DNA of 64,000 nucleotides from Piper betle (lineage: Eukaryota; Streptophyta; Magnoliopsida; Piperales; Piperaceae): positions 1 to 64,000 of the forward strand of contig JAURVB010008515.1 of the NCBI GenBank assembly GCA_033002965.1, written 5' to 3'. Both the position numbers and the translations under genes were made by a program. Of this stretch, positions 38,201 to 49,519 are shown piece after piece. The notes beneath the pieces are model-generated. The model had not been told where the DNA came from. It saw only the letters and a program-made list of their open reading frames with translations, and ran no database searches. The number at the start of each line of letters is the position of its first letter. Position 1 is the first letter of the stretch.

Positions 38201-38686
38201 TATGAATCATGGCATATTGATGAACAAAAACTATGGAATACTACTTATTGAGTACCTTTGGGAGAACTAAAATGCTATTCAACCCCTACTGTGTATATTT
38301 TGATCCCTGTTATTTATTTCACAGGTTACCATCGAGGATCATCCACATTTGTCTGGTAAACATGCATCTGTGCATCCTTGCCGACATGGGGCTGTTATGA
38401 AAAAAATAATTGATGGCATGATGACCAATCCTGAGGTTGAACCTGAAGTTGACAGGTAAATTTGCTATACCTTATCTTGGCGTATTTGGCGTCTCAGGAC
38501 ATGATAAGCGATAGCCATGAAGTTTAGTACGCGATGGTTAATCTGTGAAGAAAATGTTCGTTCCACTGATTTCTTACTTACGGTTTTAGGTACCTATTTT
38601 TATTCCTAAAATTTGTTGCATCCGTAATCCCCACAATTGAGTATGATTACACGATGGACTTTGATCTTGGCAGCTCGAGCCATTGA
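35296..38686 (+). CDS. ATG3: Autophagy-related protein 3, E2-like conjugating enzyme (315 aa)
   Basis: Nine exons read as one frame: 35296-35456, 36186-36256, 36417-36533, 36644-36810, 37047-37132, 37286-37337, 37566-37631, 38325-38455, 38590-38686. They total 948 nt with GT-AG introns and phases matching throughout. ATG3 transfers ATG8 from ATG7 to phosphatidylethanolamine during autophagosome formation in the cytosol. Diagnostic sequences are MVLTQKLHEAFKGTVERITG at the start, KCPTWFWESG, a YLPADKQFLVTRNVPCLRR stretch spanning exons 2-3, and an acidic flexible region (ISVEEEYEAGGGEVLLEDED). The DNDGWI segment and YYQTPRVWLTGYDESRMPL follow. The catalytic HPC motif is at residues 257-259 (Cys259), followed by RHGAVMKKI and the C-terminal FVASVIPTIEYDYTMDFDL. 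The length equals that of plant ATG3 proteins. The start ATG follows a G-run and opens the conserved N-terminus. The gene is convergent with the CHR10-like gene. Confidence 0.95.
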
Positions 38687-39402
38687 TTGCACTACTTACT
38701 GGTAATTTTCTAACTCATTGATTTGGTTTTTAAGTAAATGATCTCATGGAACTTTTTTGTACCAACTTTTTCACGCTGCTATTATGACATGTTGCAACAA
38801 ACCTGTTACTGTGCAGTGAATAACGACGCCGTCACATGCTTTCCATGGTGCTGTACTGTTGCTCATCCAATCTTCTGTACATAGACGTTGCGACCTGCCA
38901 TTTTGACAAAGTCTGAACCCCTTCTACACAATGGCTTCCACAGCAACCCGATTGCGTTATCTTACATTTCTTGTTACATACTGAATTTGTTTTCCGCAAA
39001 TTATTCGTGAACCTTTGAAAATTGTTCGTTCACTATCCACCTACAATGTACATTGGTATGTGAATTTATTGAGAATCACTGGTTTCAAATGCTTCTCCCT
39101 ACGAGTCAATCAATCATGTAAAAGGTCTCATTTTAATTATCAGCAAAGGCCTTGGCCAATCTCTTTGTGATGCTAGAGCCATGGAATTGACCTTTGAGTT
39201 ATTTGTTCGGTAACAAATAACTTGTGCCATAGATGAGTAGTGTTTGTACTCCATACTATTATCAGCAACCTACATTTCTGTTGAAAAAAGAAAATGGCCC
39301 GAGGGACAGGTACAAAAAACTGACTCTTCTGAAGGTGAAAGTATTGATCACTTTTTCGTCAAGGTGATTAGAGAAATGTATGCTAAAGCTTTCTAGATAG
39401 AT
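38687..39402. other. Tail-to-tail intergenic space between ATG3 and CHR10-like gene
   Basis: About 0.7 kb between the two stop codons, expected to hold both 3' UTRs and polyadenylation signals. No additional exon was recognised. Confidence 0.6.
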
Positions 39403-42400
39403 CTATGTTGTCCTTCGATAGTAGTACCTGCAAATGATAGAATAAGGGACATCGCATGAAAACATAAAAAATGGCAGTAGTTCAATGCGGAGTGGTGGGA
39501 GGGAGAAATAACGCACACGAAAATCTTGACTCCAAATAACGAGGTAAATTTTCTCAGTAAGCGCTCCACCGTATACCACTGTGAGCGATCTGAACCACTT
39601 TGGTAGCCTATACGAGGCATGTGGATAGAAGCTTCAAAATGATAGAAACCACAGACATGTAAGTGATCAAGATTCATGTTTTGAAAAATAAACAAGCAAG
39701 TAGCGGTGCAACTGCTTGTCATTCAAAACGAATGTATATACCCGAATTCTGTGCTGCAGAGAAAGATGCCTTCAACAAGCATTGCTCCAAATGAGAAATG
39801 GAAATATTGCTTCTTGGCACTTTCCGGCGAGGATTATAAGATTGCACCACAGCTAATGCCACCCACAGTGGTGGAATACTTTCACAGTTGTCTCCGCTTT
39901 TGTTTTCTGTTACAGTATCCCACAACAAAATTTGATAGGTATAATTAGTATACAACCATGAAATTGAGAACCAAGACAGCTAACTCATGTTTCAGAGGCT
40001 TAAGAGAAAGACAGCATATGAATGGGCTGAGTTAATGCACAAAAAGAACGGCAATGCAATGAACCTTCAACTTCTACCAAATGCAAGTCGCCCAAGTGAA
40101 GATCTCCACATTCATGAGCTCGCTCATAGGCCTCTGGTATCCTTGCTGAAAGATTTGACAATGCATCAAAAATGCCACCATTGCCCCAACTACCAGAATC
40201 ATCTATGCAACTGTTGAAAAAGATGAAAACCAATTAGAGGCATGCCTCGCAATTGCATTAAAGCAGATTAAAATATTCAAGGAGATATCCAAAATGGAGG
40301 AGGATCTTTGATTAAGTTGATTAACCAATTGGGATGATCAGGCAGACTATATCTTACACAAGTAGCAGATTTACTTACCTGAAAACTATAGCAGGTTCAG
40401 AAGAACAAATACTAGTGGGTTTTGTACAGTCACCGTAGACAAATTGGACAGCTCCTAAATCTGAGACCATGTCGCTGTCAGGAATAGATATGGGAGGCTT
40501 GACAGCTAATGACTGGTAGCCAATGGCCTCCCATTTTGCCAATTTTTTTTCTTCTACCTTGCTTTTGTCAACTTTAGGCTTTATGGTGATAGTTTTGGTC
40601 AGGTTTCTTCTCCTTACGGGCTCTGAAATTACACTTTCTATTGATCCTGATGCTTCTTTCAACTTCTCAACCCAAGACCTATATGACTCCTCATCAAGGT
40701 CGAGCCCACATTTACTTAAATTGAGCCGTGCAACAGTAGGATGATCCTCATGCAACATGTCAGACGAGTTAATCTCAAATTTCCGTTCATCTAAAACTGA
40801 CGGCTCATAATTCCGCATTTGAAGTACCTTTTCAGTCATTTCTTCCAATTTTTCAAAGTTTACATTAGCTGTACCTTCTTCACCAATTGTGTTTGTGGGA
40901 TCAAACATGTGGAAGCCAACGATGAGGGACCTCAAATTACCAAACTCAGCATGCATATTGCTTCCTTGGTGTAACTTGTCCTCTTCCCCAATCACATTAA
41001 GGCTAAGCTGTAACTTTTTCTCTGCTCTGCGCATAATAACCTAAAGATAGAAGTCAACATAATTTACTGGTGGAAAACATATTTTATTATCAACGAGTTA
41101 ATAATTACTACTCTTTCTCGAAAATGATGAAGTTATATCACCTCCTCGACAGTGTGTGCTGTCACCAGGTTTATGGACAAAACATGGTTTGTTTGGCCAA
41201 TCCGATGAGCCCTCTGTAATGCCTGTTTATCCACTTGAGGATTCCAATCTTGCTCATAAAATATAACCTATCAACACCATCCAACTGTTAATATGCATTG
41301 AAACATTTTCATGAGATAGACCTCAAACTTAAATATCATCAAAGACCAAATACATTCTGAAACATGATCAGGAACAATGCTAAAATCAACTTACTGTATC
41401 AGCAGCAATAAGATTTAGGCCAACTCCGCCGGCTCTTGTTGAAATCAAAAACACAAAAGCACGCTCTTCATTAATTGCTTCAGTTGATTTGTGGCTAAAG
41501 CCACGAATTGCAGCAAACCGCTCTTCTGCCCGTATGGACCCATCAAGTCTATCATATGTATAACCCCGCAATTCAAGAAAATCCTGACATGGTCGTAAAA
41601 GTTTGTTAAATTTCCATACAGACAGAAAGTTCTTTTTAACACAATAAGTAAAAAAATGTTTTTAAGAACAAGTCAAAAGATGCTTCTCAGCTTTTGAGAA
41701 CCTGAAGAATGTCTAGTGTGTGAGTCATCTGTGCAAACAGAAGAACATGATGTCCAGAAGGATGAAGCCTTTGCAGAAGTTGATCTAAAATAATAAGTTT
41801 ACCACTTGCCTGCAGATAGTGTATGAAATGGACATAACTGTATATACAATGAAACTGTTGCCTTTCTGATACCTATTAAGTTGATGGAAGTTTAATTGAC
41901 CTGAACAAGATGCTCCCCTTCTTCATATGGTTCAGGTTCAATACCATTGAAAAGGTAAGGATGGCTACATGCTTTTCTGAGCTGAATAACCTGAGCAATA
42001 GTATGCAAAATGGCTTCAATTAACTCTGTCAAATATATATAAAGATACAGGTTCGCTAGATGAGTAAAAAAATCACTGATATGCAAATGGTCCATCTAAA
42101 TTCTTCAAATTACAATGTTCTGCAGGGATTGATGACTAGATGAACCCAAAGAAGCAACCAGAAGTTCAGGTAGTTCCCTCTTCAAAATCGATAAATACAC
42201 CTTCTTTTGCAGTGACGCTAGTGGGGACATCCTATGATGATAAACCAAATTTTAAAAAAAGGCCACTGAATAATTGACATTTAAGTCAGCTGAAAGCATT
42301 AAAAGAAAAGGTTAACAAGATTTTTCACATTCACTAAGGAAAATTCTAACACAGTGATCTCTGTAAGAGGTGGCAGCGTGAGTGTTCCACTGGCAAGAAG

Positions 42401-44172
42401 CATTGACTTTGTTCTCCGCAGCATAAATGTGCTTACCACATATCTCAAAACTTTAAGTGTTTCGTTTACTTCATCTCCTTCATAACCTGCTCACAGGTAA
42501 TCACAAAATTTCCTATCTTTCAGAAGTAAGTTCAATGAATCAATACTGAGGTTCAAGTTTAAAGATGTAAATGATTATTTAATGTATTGCTCAAAATGAT
42601 AACATGCTTAAATTTAAAACTTAACTGTTGATGAAGTTACAGCAGTTTGGAGTAAAACAGGAAAAAAAATATAAGGAAAATGCTTTCAGTCAGAATAATG
42701 ACATTTGCTACCATTCTGACCATGATTCAGATATCTCCACAAAGGCAAAAGGAAGTACCCGTGGAAAGATTTCCAGCTTCCTTGAATGTAGATAGAAATT
42801 GTTCAATGGTTCCAAAGACAAGAGGCATGCAAAAATGCAATAATGCCCAAAGTTCTGTCAGATTGTTCTGGATAGGTGTGCCCGTCAAAAGTAATCTCCT
42901 AGGCATTATGAATTTCTGCTCAAGGGTTTGATATAACACCTGCCAGACATCAAGAATCACAAACCACTTGGTTAGTTTACAACCTTCCGGCGCCAAAATC
43001 ATCCACACCAGAAAACGTTTCAATAGACAAGCACTAGACAGCGCTCTTCATTTCCATAAAAGGTTAATACCCTCTTACAGTCAACAAAAACAATACTCGC
43101 TTACAGTCAACAAAAACAGTTTGCTTGCATAAGCCTGTTATAGAGACAATCATTTATAATGGACATTAATCAAAAGTCTGGACGCACACTTGAAGAACTT
43201 TTAAGGCGCTGGGCTTCATCAATAACAGTGTAATGCCATGGAATTTGAGATAGAAAATCTTGATCCATCAGTGCAATATCATATGTTGTCAAAAGGACAT
43301 CAAATGGTAGTCCCAACTGCATAGGATACATGATACATTCCTCATTACAAACAAGTTATGACCATGTAAACAGTAATGGTGCATGCACAAATAGAAAATT
43401 AGCAGACTTACACACTCCGAAGAATGCTTCCATTTCACGTGTTCACACACTGTTCTTCGCAGGTCAAGTCGTGAAGCTTTATTTCCAACGTACCTGAGAA
43501 CCTCTAAAGAGGGGCAGAATTTGGAAAATTCTGACATCCAACCATCTGAAACACTAAGAGGGCACAAAACCACTGCAAACAAAAAAAAAAAACAATGACA
43601 GCAAGAAAACGAACAATCGACATAAAATTTTCCCAATTCCCAAAAAAAAAATTTTCTAGCCAGCAGGTTGTCAAAATTCACTCACAAAATGGTCCAGTTG
43701 ACAAGTGGTGAAATTTCAAATAACTCAGCAAAGATATAGCTTGCAAAGTCTTCCCAAGACCCATCTACCAAAAACAAAACTCCAATCCATCAACATTGCA
43801 GTACTACTCCACTCACAAAACAGAAGCTTACTTTGAATGCGATTCACCAGCCAATTACCCTAGAAGAGCCTCACCTCATCTCCTACAAACACAAACACAA
43901 ACACAAATTTTATGTTTATATTTAAAGGCAAAAAAAAACAATCAATTCAAAAATGAATAAAGTGAAAACAAGCAATCAACCTCACCGAGAATGACATTGA
44001 CGCCGGCGACAAACGTCCTCACAAGCCACGAAACGCCTTCAATCTGATAGGGCTTGAGGACGGCCAAGACGCCAACTTTCTCCGGATCGAAAGGCGGGTG
44101 GTCCCCCACCGCCTCGCCTCTTGCAAGAAAGACGCGGGCGGCGGCCTGGAGCCGCTGCAAGTAGCTCCCCAT
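39403..44172 (-). CDS. CHR10: ALC1/CHR10-like SNF2 chromatin remodeller with C-terminal macrodomain (874 aa)
   Basis: Seventeen exons read as one frame on the minus strand, from ATG at 44172: 43986-44172, 43875-43882 (8 nt), 43686-43764, 43412-43572, 43188-43316, 42759-42939, 42351-42486, 42114-42231, 41901-41990, 41702-41809, 41395-41583, 41142-41267, 40379-41040, 40065-40210, 39742-39906, 39517-39631, 39403-39427. They total 2625 nt. Helicase motifs: GDEMGLGKT (residues 63-71), DEAQ (178-181, where animal ALC1 has DEAH), [42 protein letters not shown] and QRAHRIGQ (about 481-487). After a linker, a macrodomain-like region begins near residue 700, with [58 protein letters not shown] and [15 protein letters not shown]; the C-terminus is VYYYRRTT. 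Animal ALC1/CHD1L is recruited by poly(ADP-ribose) to slide nucleosomes at DNA damage. The Arabidopsis counterpart is CHR10/ASG3. The role here is inferred from family. Confidence 0.93.
43875..43882 (-). other. 8-nt microexon of the CHR10-like gene
   Basis: On the minus strand the octamer GAGATGAG is preceded by gtttgtag and followed by gtgaggc. Exon 1 ends one base into a codon (ATT CTC G). Adding these eight bases gives G-D-E and restores phase to the next exon, ATG GGT CTT GGG AAG, forming the Walker A box G-D-E-M-G-L-G-K-T. Without it exon 1 would join out of frame. Confidence 0.9.
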
Positions 44173-44394
44173 GGCCGCACAAAGCCGTGGGGGTTCAGAG
44201 GGGAAGTTGGTGGGCTCGGAAGAGAACGTAGAAGTTGGTGGAGGATGGATTCGGCGGCATCTGGGATCGCCTTGCTGGCGCTTCGCCGGCGGCCGGAAAA
44301 TGGGAGGAGGCGGCCGTAGAAGGAAGAGGAGAATTGGCGCGCAATGTCTTGGGGCTTACGTGTCACTTAGCTTTTGTCTTGAATATAAACCGGG
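44173..44394. other. 5' flank of the CHR10-like gene
   Basis: GC-rich sequence directly upstream of the ATG, presumably 5' UTR and core promoter. Plus-strand frames here are antisense shadows and are not called. Confidence 0.4.
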
Positions 44395-44790
44395 CAACGA
44401 CCTATAAATATATTTTAAATTTAATTAAATAACGAGTTTGATTATAATAATTTAATATTTTAAGTATACACATAAATTATTATCGATTAAGATATAATAA
44501 TAATAAAAATAAAATTATAAGTATTTATTTTTATTTTTTTATGATAATTATACAAATTCTTATTAATAAAAAGTTAAAAATTAAGATTCATCGGGTTTGA
44601 ACCCATCACCGCCGTGAAAAATATTTTTATTATTTTTTTAAAAAAATTGAGATTATATTATGAGGTATTTTTTATTATATTTTAAAAAATTCTATTACAT
44701 TTTAATTGGTTGATTCTCTTACTTTTAGTTTTAGATTATTATTGAATTCTCCTTTTATTAGTACGAGGGTAAATATTGCATTGTACGTGA
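44395..44790. repeat. AT-rich dispersed repeat, copy 2
   Basis: It shares word order with 3900-4390 and with the following segment: attataataatttaatattttaa, then cttattaataaaaagttaaa, then gggtttgaacccatca, then ggttgattctcttacttttag and a ttattag end. Confidence 0.5.
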
Positions 44791-45215
44791 CCTATGATAA
44801 ATTTTAATTTTATATACAAAATTTTATTAAATAATGAGATAAACTATAATAGTTAATATTTTAGGTATATCCCATTTAAATAAAAAGATAAATTATCATT
44901 ATTTATTTTTTATTATATTTTTTTCAAGAAAATTAGATAGACTTTTAATTATTAGCTGGAAGTCAAAAGTTAAGGTTAAATGATTATTAGTCGGAAATTA
45001 GAATTTAAGGTTAACTATAGTTGAACTTATGACCTTGTACCATAAAAGATATTTGCATTATTTTTTTTGAAGAAATTGAGGTTAGCGAGAATCGAACCCG
45101 TGACCCTCTGTAGATGGTATTTTTATTGTAATGTTTAGATTTTTATTGTAATTTGATTAGTTAATTCTCTTACTTTTAATCTCAAACAAGTATTAAGTTC
45201 ATATTTTATTAATAA
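44790..45215. repeat. AT-rich dispersed repeat, copy 3
   Basis: Directly follows copy 2. It has gataaattttaattttatat, aataatgagataaac, two B-box-like motifs (gttgaacttatgacc and cgaacccgtgaccc) and gttaattctcttactttta near the end. Copies 2 and 3 are in the same orientation. Confidence 0.5.
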
Positions 45216-45220
45216 AGAGT

Positions 45221-45259
<39 letters not shown>

Positions 45260-45546
45260 AGTAGAAAATAGGTTGTAAATTAAAAAAAGTGTTAAAACCA
45301 TTTAAAATTGAAACATGTGAAAATATTTTTTTAAATAATAAAACTGGTAATTGATTTGTTTTTAATAATTTTTTAATTAATTAACCGATTGAATCAATAT
45401 CGACGGGTGAGTGTGTGGTACTTCTTAAAGCATAATTAATCGTCATGCATACATTCAAAGAAAATTAGTAACCTTAAAAATTTATGTCATAGCGACTTGG
45501 GTCACATATTTAGTGTGGGTGTTCGACTTTTGGCATGTGACATAGT

Positions 45547-45551
45547 CCATG
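45547..45551. repeat. 5-bp target-site duplication, left copy
   Basis: The 5-mer ccatg is identical to 48491-48495 and adjoins the solo LTR. Confidence 0.75.
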
Positions 45552-45817
45552 TGTGACACCTTGATTTTGGTTTACATAAGAAATGAATCAGAAATGTTAT
45601 GATCGAAAGCTATATGTAAAATTGTTAGTCGGTAAGACTCGATCAATAATAAAGATCAAAATAACCTACTTGGCATATTGAGAATAAAAGACATTACTAA
45701 ATATGTATGAAAACACATCAAATATAAATAAAAATATGAAAGAAAATAAATGCGTTAAACTCAAGTGTGTCTATCGTCTATTTGTTCTCCCACCAAAGCC
45801 AACTCAAGATCATAATA

Positions 45818-45856
<39 letters not shown>

Positions 45857-47954
45857 AGAAAAATATCGGTAACGAATATTACTTGTTCGAAAAATAACTA
45901 GTACAAACTAACAAGTAAAATCTGATATTCTACGAGAAAGATAACAATATATGTGCCCTCCATGTGGACTTTCAAAGGAAACTAATTAGGAGCCGTTAGC
46001 CTCAGTTTGACAACATCCCATTTGACTTGTCAGATGCTTCCACATTTTTTCATTTTCTTTTCTGTCCCTCGAGAGTACCGGTGTATCTTAAAGCCCTTTA
46101 CATCCTCTGTATAACTCCTCACCCTGAGTATGAAGGCCGAGTACCCTCACGTAATCCCCTTCAACACCCTTTTAAATCACATGTCTGGACGTGTGCTGTA
46201 CCAAATAGCATTCGTAAACCTCTATATTTCTCCGGATGTGAGGAAACTTAAAATGCGGAATTGTCAGGATCTCTTAAGAATGGAATGACCTACTCACCAA
46301 TCCATAGCCCGCTTTGAGTGGCACCTGCTGCTCGCGGTAGGTGCAAGTCGATTTCACCATCTCTCATCCCACCGAAAATTTAATGAAATTATATATAGGC
46401 CTTGGAAAGGATTTATATAAGAGCCCGAAGGCAACTTGTAGTGGATAAGTGGGGTTCGATAAAACAACCATTAAACACATCCTGCGATCTAGAAACCAAA
46501 TCAATGATAAAAGATAGTGATACAAATTGAAAAGAGTTTTATCGGACCTGTGGTCCAAGGTCCAAACACATCACCACATCTATGGTGGGCTCTGTCTCTA
46601 AAACCTACATCGAAACCTACCATTAAGTAAAATACTAACATCTCTATACGATGCATGTTCGTAGTGCGTGCTCACATCATGAATATATCCTAATAAAGAA
46701 AAAAGTGCTAAATAAACTTATAACTAAATATCCAATACGTAAATCGAGACATAATAAAGAAAATGACTAAATAAATAAATAAATAATAAATACCTAAAAA
46801 TAAATAATACTCTAATCATAAAATAATAATATCAGTATATTATATAAATACACAGCTAAACACGAGTAAATATCACATATACTCGCTTTAGTAAATATAC
46901 GAATAAATAAATAAATAAATGCAAAATCATCCAATAAATAAATGAATAAATAAATATTTAATATTAGTTAATCATGAATAACAATAGTGTCATAATATCA
47001 AAATAGATAAATAAATAAATAGATAAATAAATAATACCCATAATATCAAAATATGTTAAATAGCATGAATATGCATCTAAACTAATGTAGGGTGTCTTGA
47101 ATTATCTAAAACAGTTGAAAAACGGTTAAAAATAGGCTGAAAATGAGTTAGACAGGGTTAATTGCACTAAACCAAATCGGGTCCCTTGAGTTAATTCAGT
47201 TTGGGTTAGATAAATTGATAGGTTGGGTCGGCTAGGCTGGTTTGGACTGATGGATGTGGACATAGACACAGGCAAGCAAGCGGACGCAAGCAGGTGAACA
47301 AGACTTGGGTAGGTAGACACAAATGCGGGTAAATGGGTTTGATGGGGCGAGCGGTGTCCATCGCCAGAAAACACCGATAGCGGCGCAGTGTAGGCTGCTG
47401 CCGATCGCGATCGACAAAGGGCATCGAGGCGGAGGTGATGGTGTTGGTGATCAGCAAGGTCCAGCCGGCTACTGGGCCGGAATCTCCGCTAGATACAGTG
47501 ACGTCGCTAGCGGCAATCGTGGCCACAACGGTAGTTATGTGTGGTCTTAAAATAAAGATCTCGGTGAGGGGAAGCTGTCTAGGTGATTGGATCGACCGAA
47601 GGTTGCTCGCTAGTGCTGAAAAATGGCTCGAATGCCGGCGGTGAAGGTGGAATTTTGACGGACAAAAGTCATCGCAAGCAACACCGATGGTGGTGAGGGG
47701 TATGAATCAATAGCCGGGTGCGAGACGGTCATGGTGGTGTCAGTCTAGTGGCCGAGGGTAAGCTGAAGACTCGCCCATGGCAAGCTAAATTGGTTGCAAC
47801 ACTAGGGGTCGAAAACTTCAAAAATGTGAGAAAATCTTTGAAAATAGATGGGTGAAAGCTAAGGCTGATATAGATGACTCTAATCTTGCCATGTGCCATG
47901 ATGTGAACATCAAACAATCCATGGCCTAATGGGACCTACCTATAGTTATATGTA

Positions 47955-47987
<33 letters not shown>

Positions 47988-48490
47988 GACAAAAAAATTC
48001 AGATCGAAATTGTCAAAAGCTAAAACTGACTCGAGTTGTAAAAATTACTCTATAGGCGGGAATTGAGACAAGAAGTTTAAATGAGCCTCAAAACCCTAAA
48101 CTCAATCGAGGGAAAATCTTTGACTCAAATCAAACTAAGCCCATAGGGGCAATCTGGTAGTTTGAAATCCGTGATCTGTATATAAATGATATACCTTGAA
48201 AATCTTAAATAGATATTAAATGATACAACGACCTAGATCTAGGCCTTAAACTCTAGCTAACACAAAAAAAATCTATATACATTGTGTATACAATGATAAC
48301 TCATGTTTTACTGTAGCATAATTGAAGTTATCATATGCATGTAAAACATTTTCAGTTAGCATAACATGTTTATACGACTATTTGGGCTCCATACTCATGG
48401 TTTAAAAACTAGTCTGGCTCGAATTTATTCAATCCGACTCAAGACTAGCCCAAATCGAGTAAAACACTAACCTGAAGTTGAAGGTTTACA
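45552..48490 (-). mobile_element. Solo LTR (2939 bp), Ty3/gypsy type
   Basis: Read on the minus strand it starts TGTAAACCTTCAAC and ends GGTGTCACA, with TG...CA ends. Its length is nearly the same as the 2944-bp LTR at 30017-32960. The order of landmarks also matches: a GC-rich block (47320-47680) early in the LTR, then the promoter-like tatataggcc area (about 46390) and the gagtaccctcac/aaatcacatgtctggacg segment (46140-46190). The latter two are diverged forms of 25560-25600 and 25330-25380. It is flanked by ccatg on both sides and no internal region remains, so it arose by recombination between two LTRs. Internal features include (TA)n near 45821-45852 and 47964-47987, and aaataaataaat-type runs (46760-47030). 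Confidence 0.8.
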
Positions 48491-48495
48491 CCATG
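48491..48495. repeat. 5-bp target-site duplication, right copy
   Basis: ccatg, identical to 45547-45551. Confidence 0.75.
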
Positions 48496-49519
48496 TTTAG
48501 TCCAATTTACTATCATTATCTAATGCTCACGGTCCAACATACCATGCATCAATATCTAATACTCATAGTCTCAGTTCCAAAACTATCAGTTCCAAATCAT
48601 TTCTAATATGAGCGGTAAAGTCTAATAAATGCAAATTGATGTGTCTAATTATTTTTTTAAAAATAGTTTAATTTAAAGATTATAGCCATCATCTCCGATG
48701 ATATATAATTGGATATTAGCCCAACAGAATTGGATGGATTAATTTGCAGATATAACTCGTACATTGGCGATTAAAATTTTAAATTTGATAAAAAAAGTAT
48801 ATTAATCAAACTTATCTTAGCAATGATATCTCACAAAATACTTCAGCTAGAAGCCTAGAAAGTCGCTATTTTAAATAATAAATCAATATTTGACTCATAC
48901 AAATCTAATGGAAAGTTGTTTTCATTTGGAGTGTTTCAGCCTAGGGCTATCACATTGATTTTTAAGTGACGGTTCAAAATTAGATTGCTTAAAAGATATA
49001 AAATATTAAATTTTAGAGAAAATAATTTAATTCTTAAGCTAAATTTTGCTTTTAATTTAAATTTCGCCTTAAGTTAATAATAAAGATTAATTCTGATATA
49101 TAAAATTTTATTTTAGCTGGCTTCGGCTCAACTCAAATAGATTGTGGGAGTCTAAGTTTGAGCCAAACAAAGCTCAACTGACAATATAACTTCTCCATTG
49201 TAGCTTAATTCGTGTAGTCATTTGCGAACCAACAATAATAATTTGATATTGTGAAGACATAATTCTAAGTTGTAACCATAGAACAATGCCAGTAACCAAT
49301 TTTCAGAAACATTAAACAAGAAAAAATTAACCGGTAGCAAAGAAAGTTAAAATTCATGTCAACAAGTTGCAAAATCTTTATGTACATGAAATACGCATTA
49401 TTATTAAGTACAATAACCACAACTATAAATTGGCTTTTGTAAATGACATTATACTCGTGTATTCCAACTTATGGCGCCAAAATCCAAATGCTGTTAGAAT
49501 GAGAAATTAATTAGAAACA
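48496..49519. other. Intergenic DNA, 3' flank of tail-anchored protein gene
   Basis: AT-rich DNA with no supported exon. The right end probably contains the 3' UTR of the minus-strand gene whose stop is at 49520. Confidence 0.45.

Noticed and set aside
44585..45110. tRNA-like gttcgaa motifs
   Set aside because: No cloverleaf, A-box or acceptor pairing; they recur as part of an AT-rich repeat.
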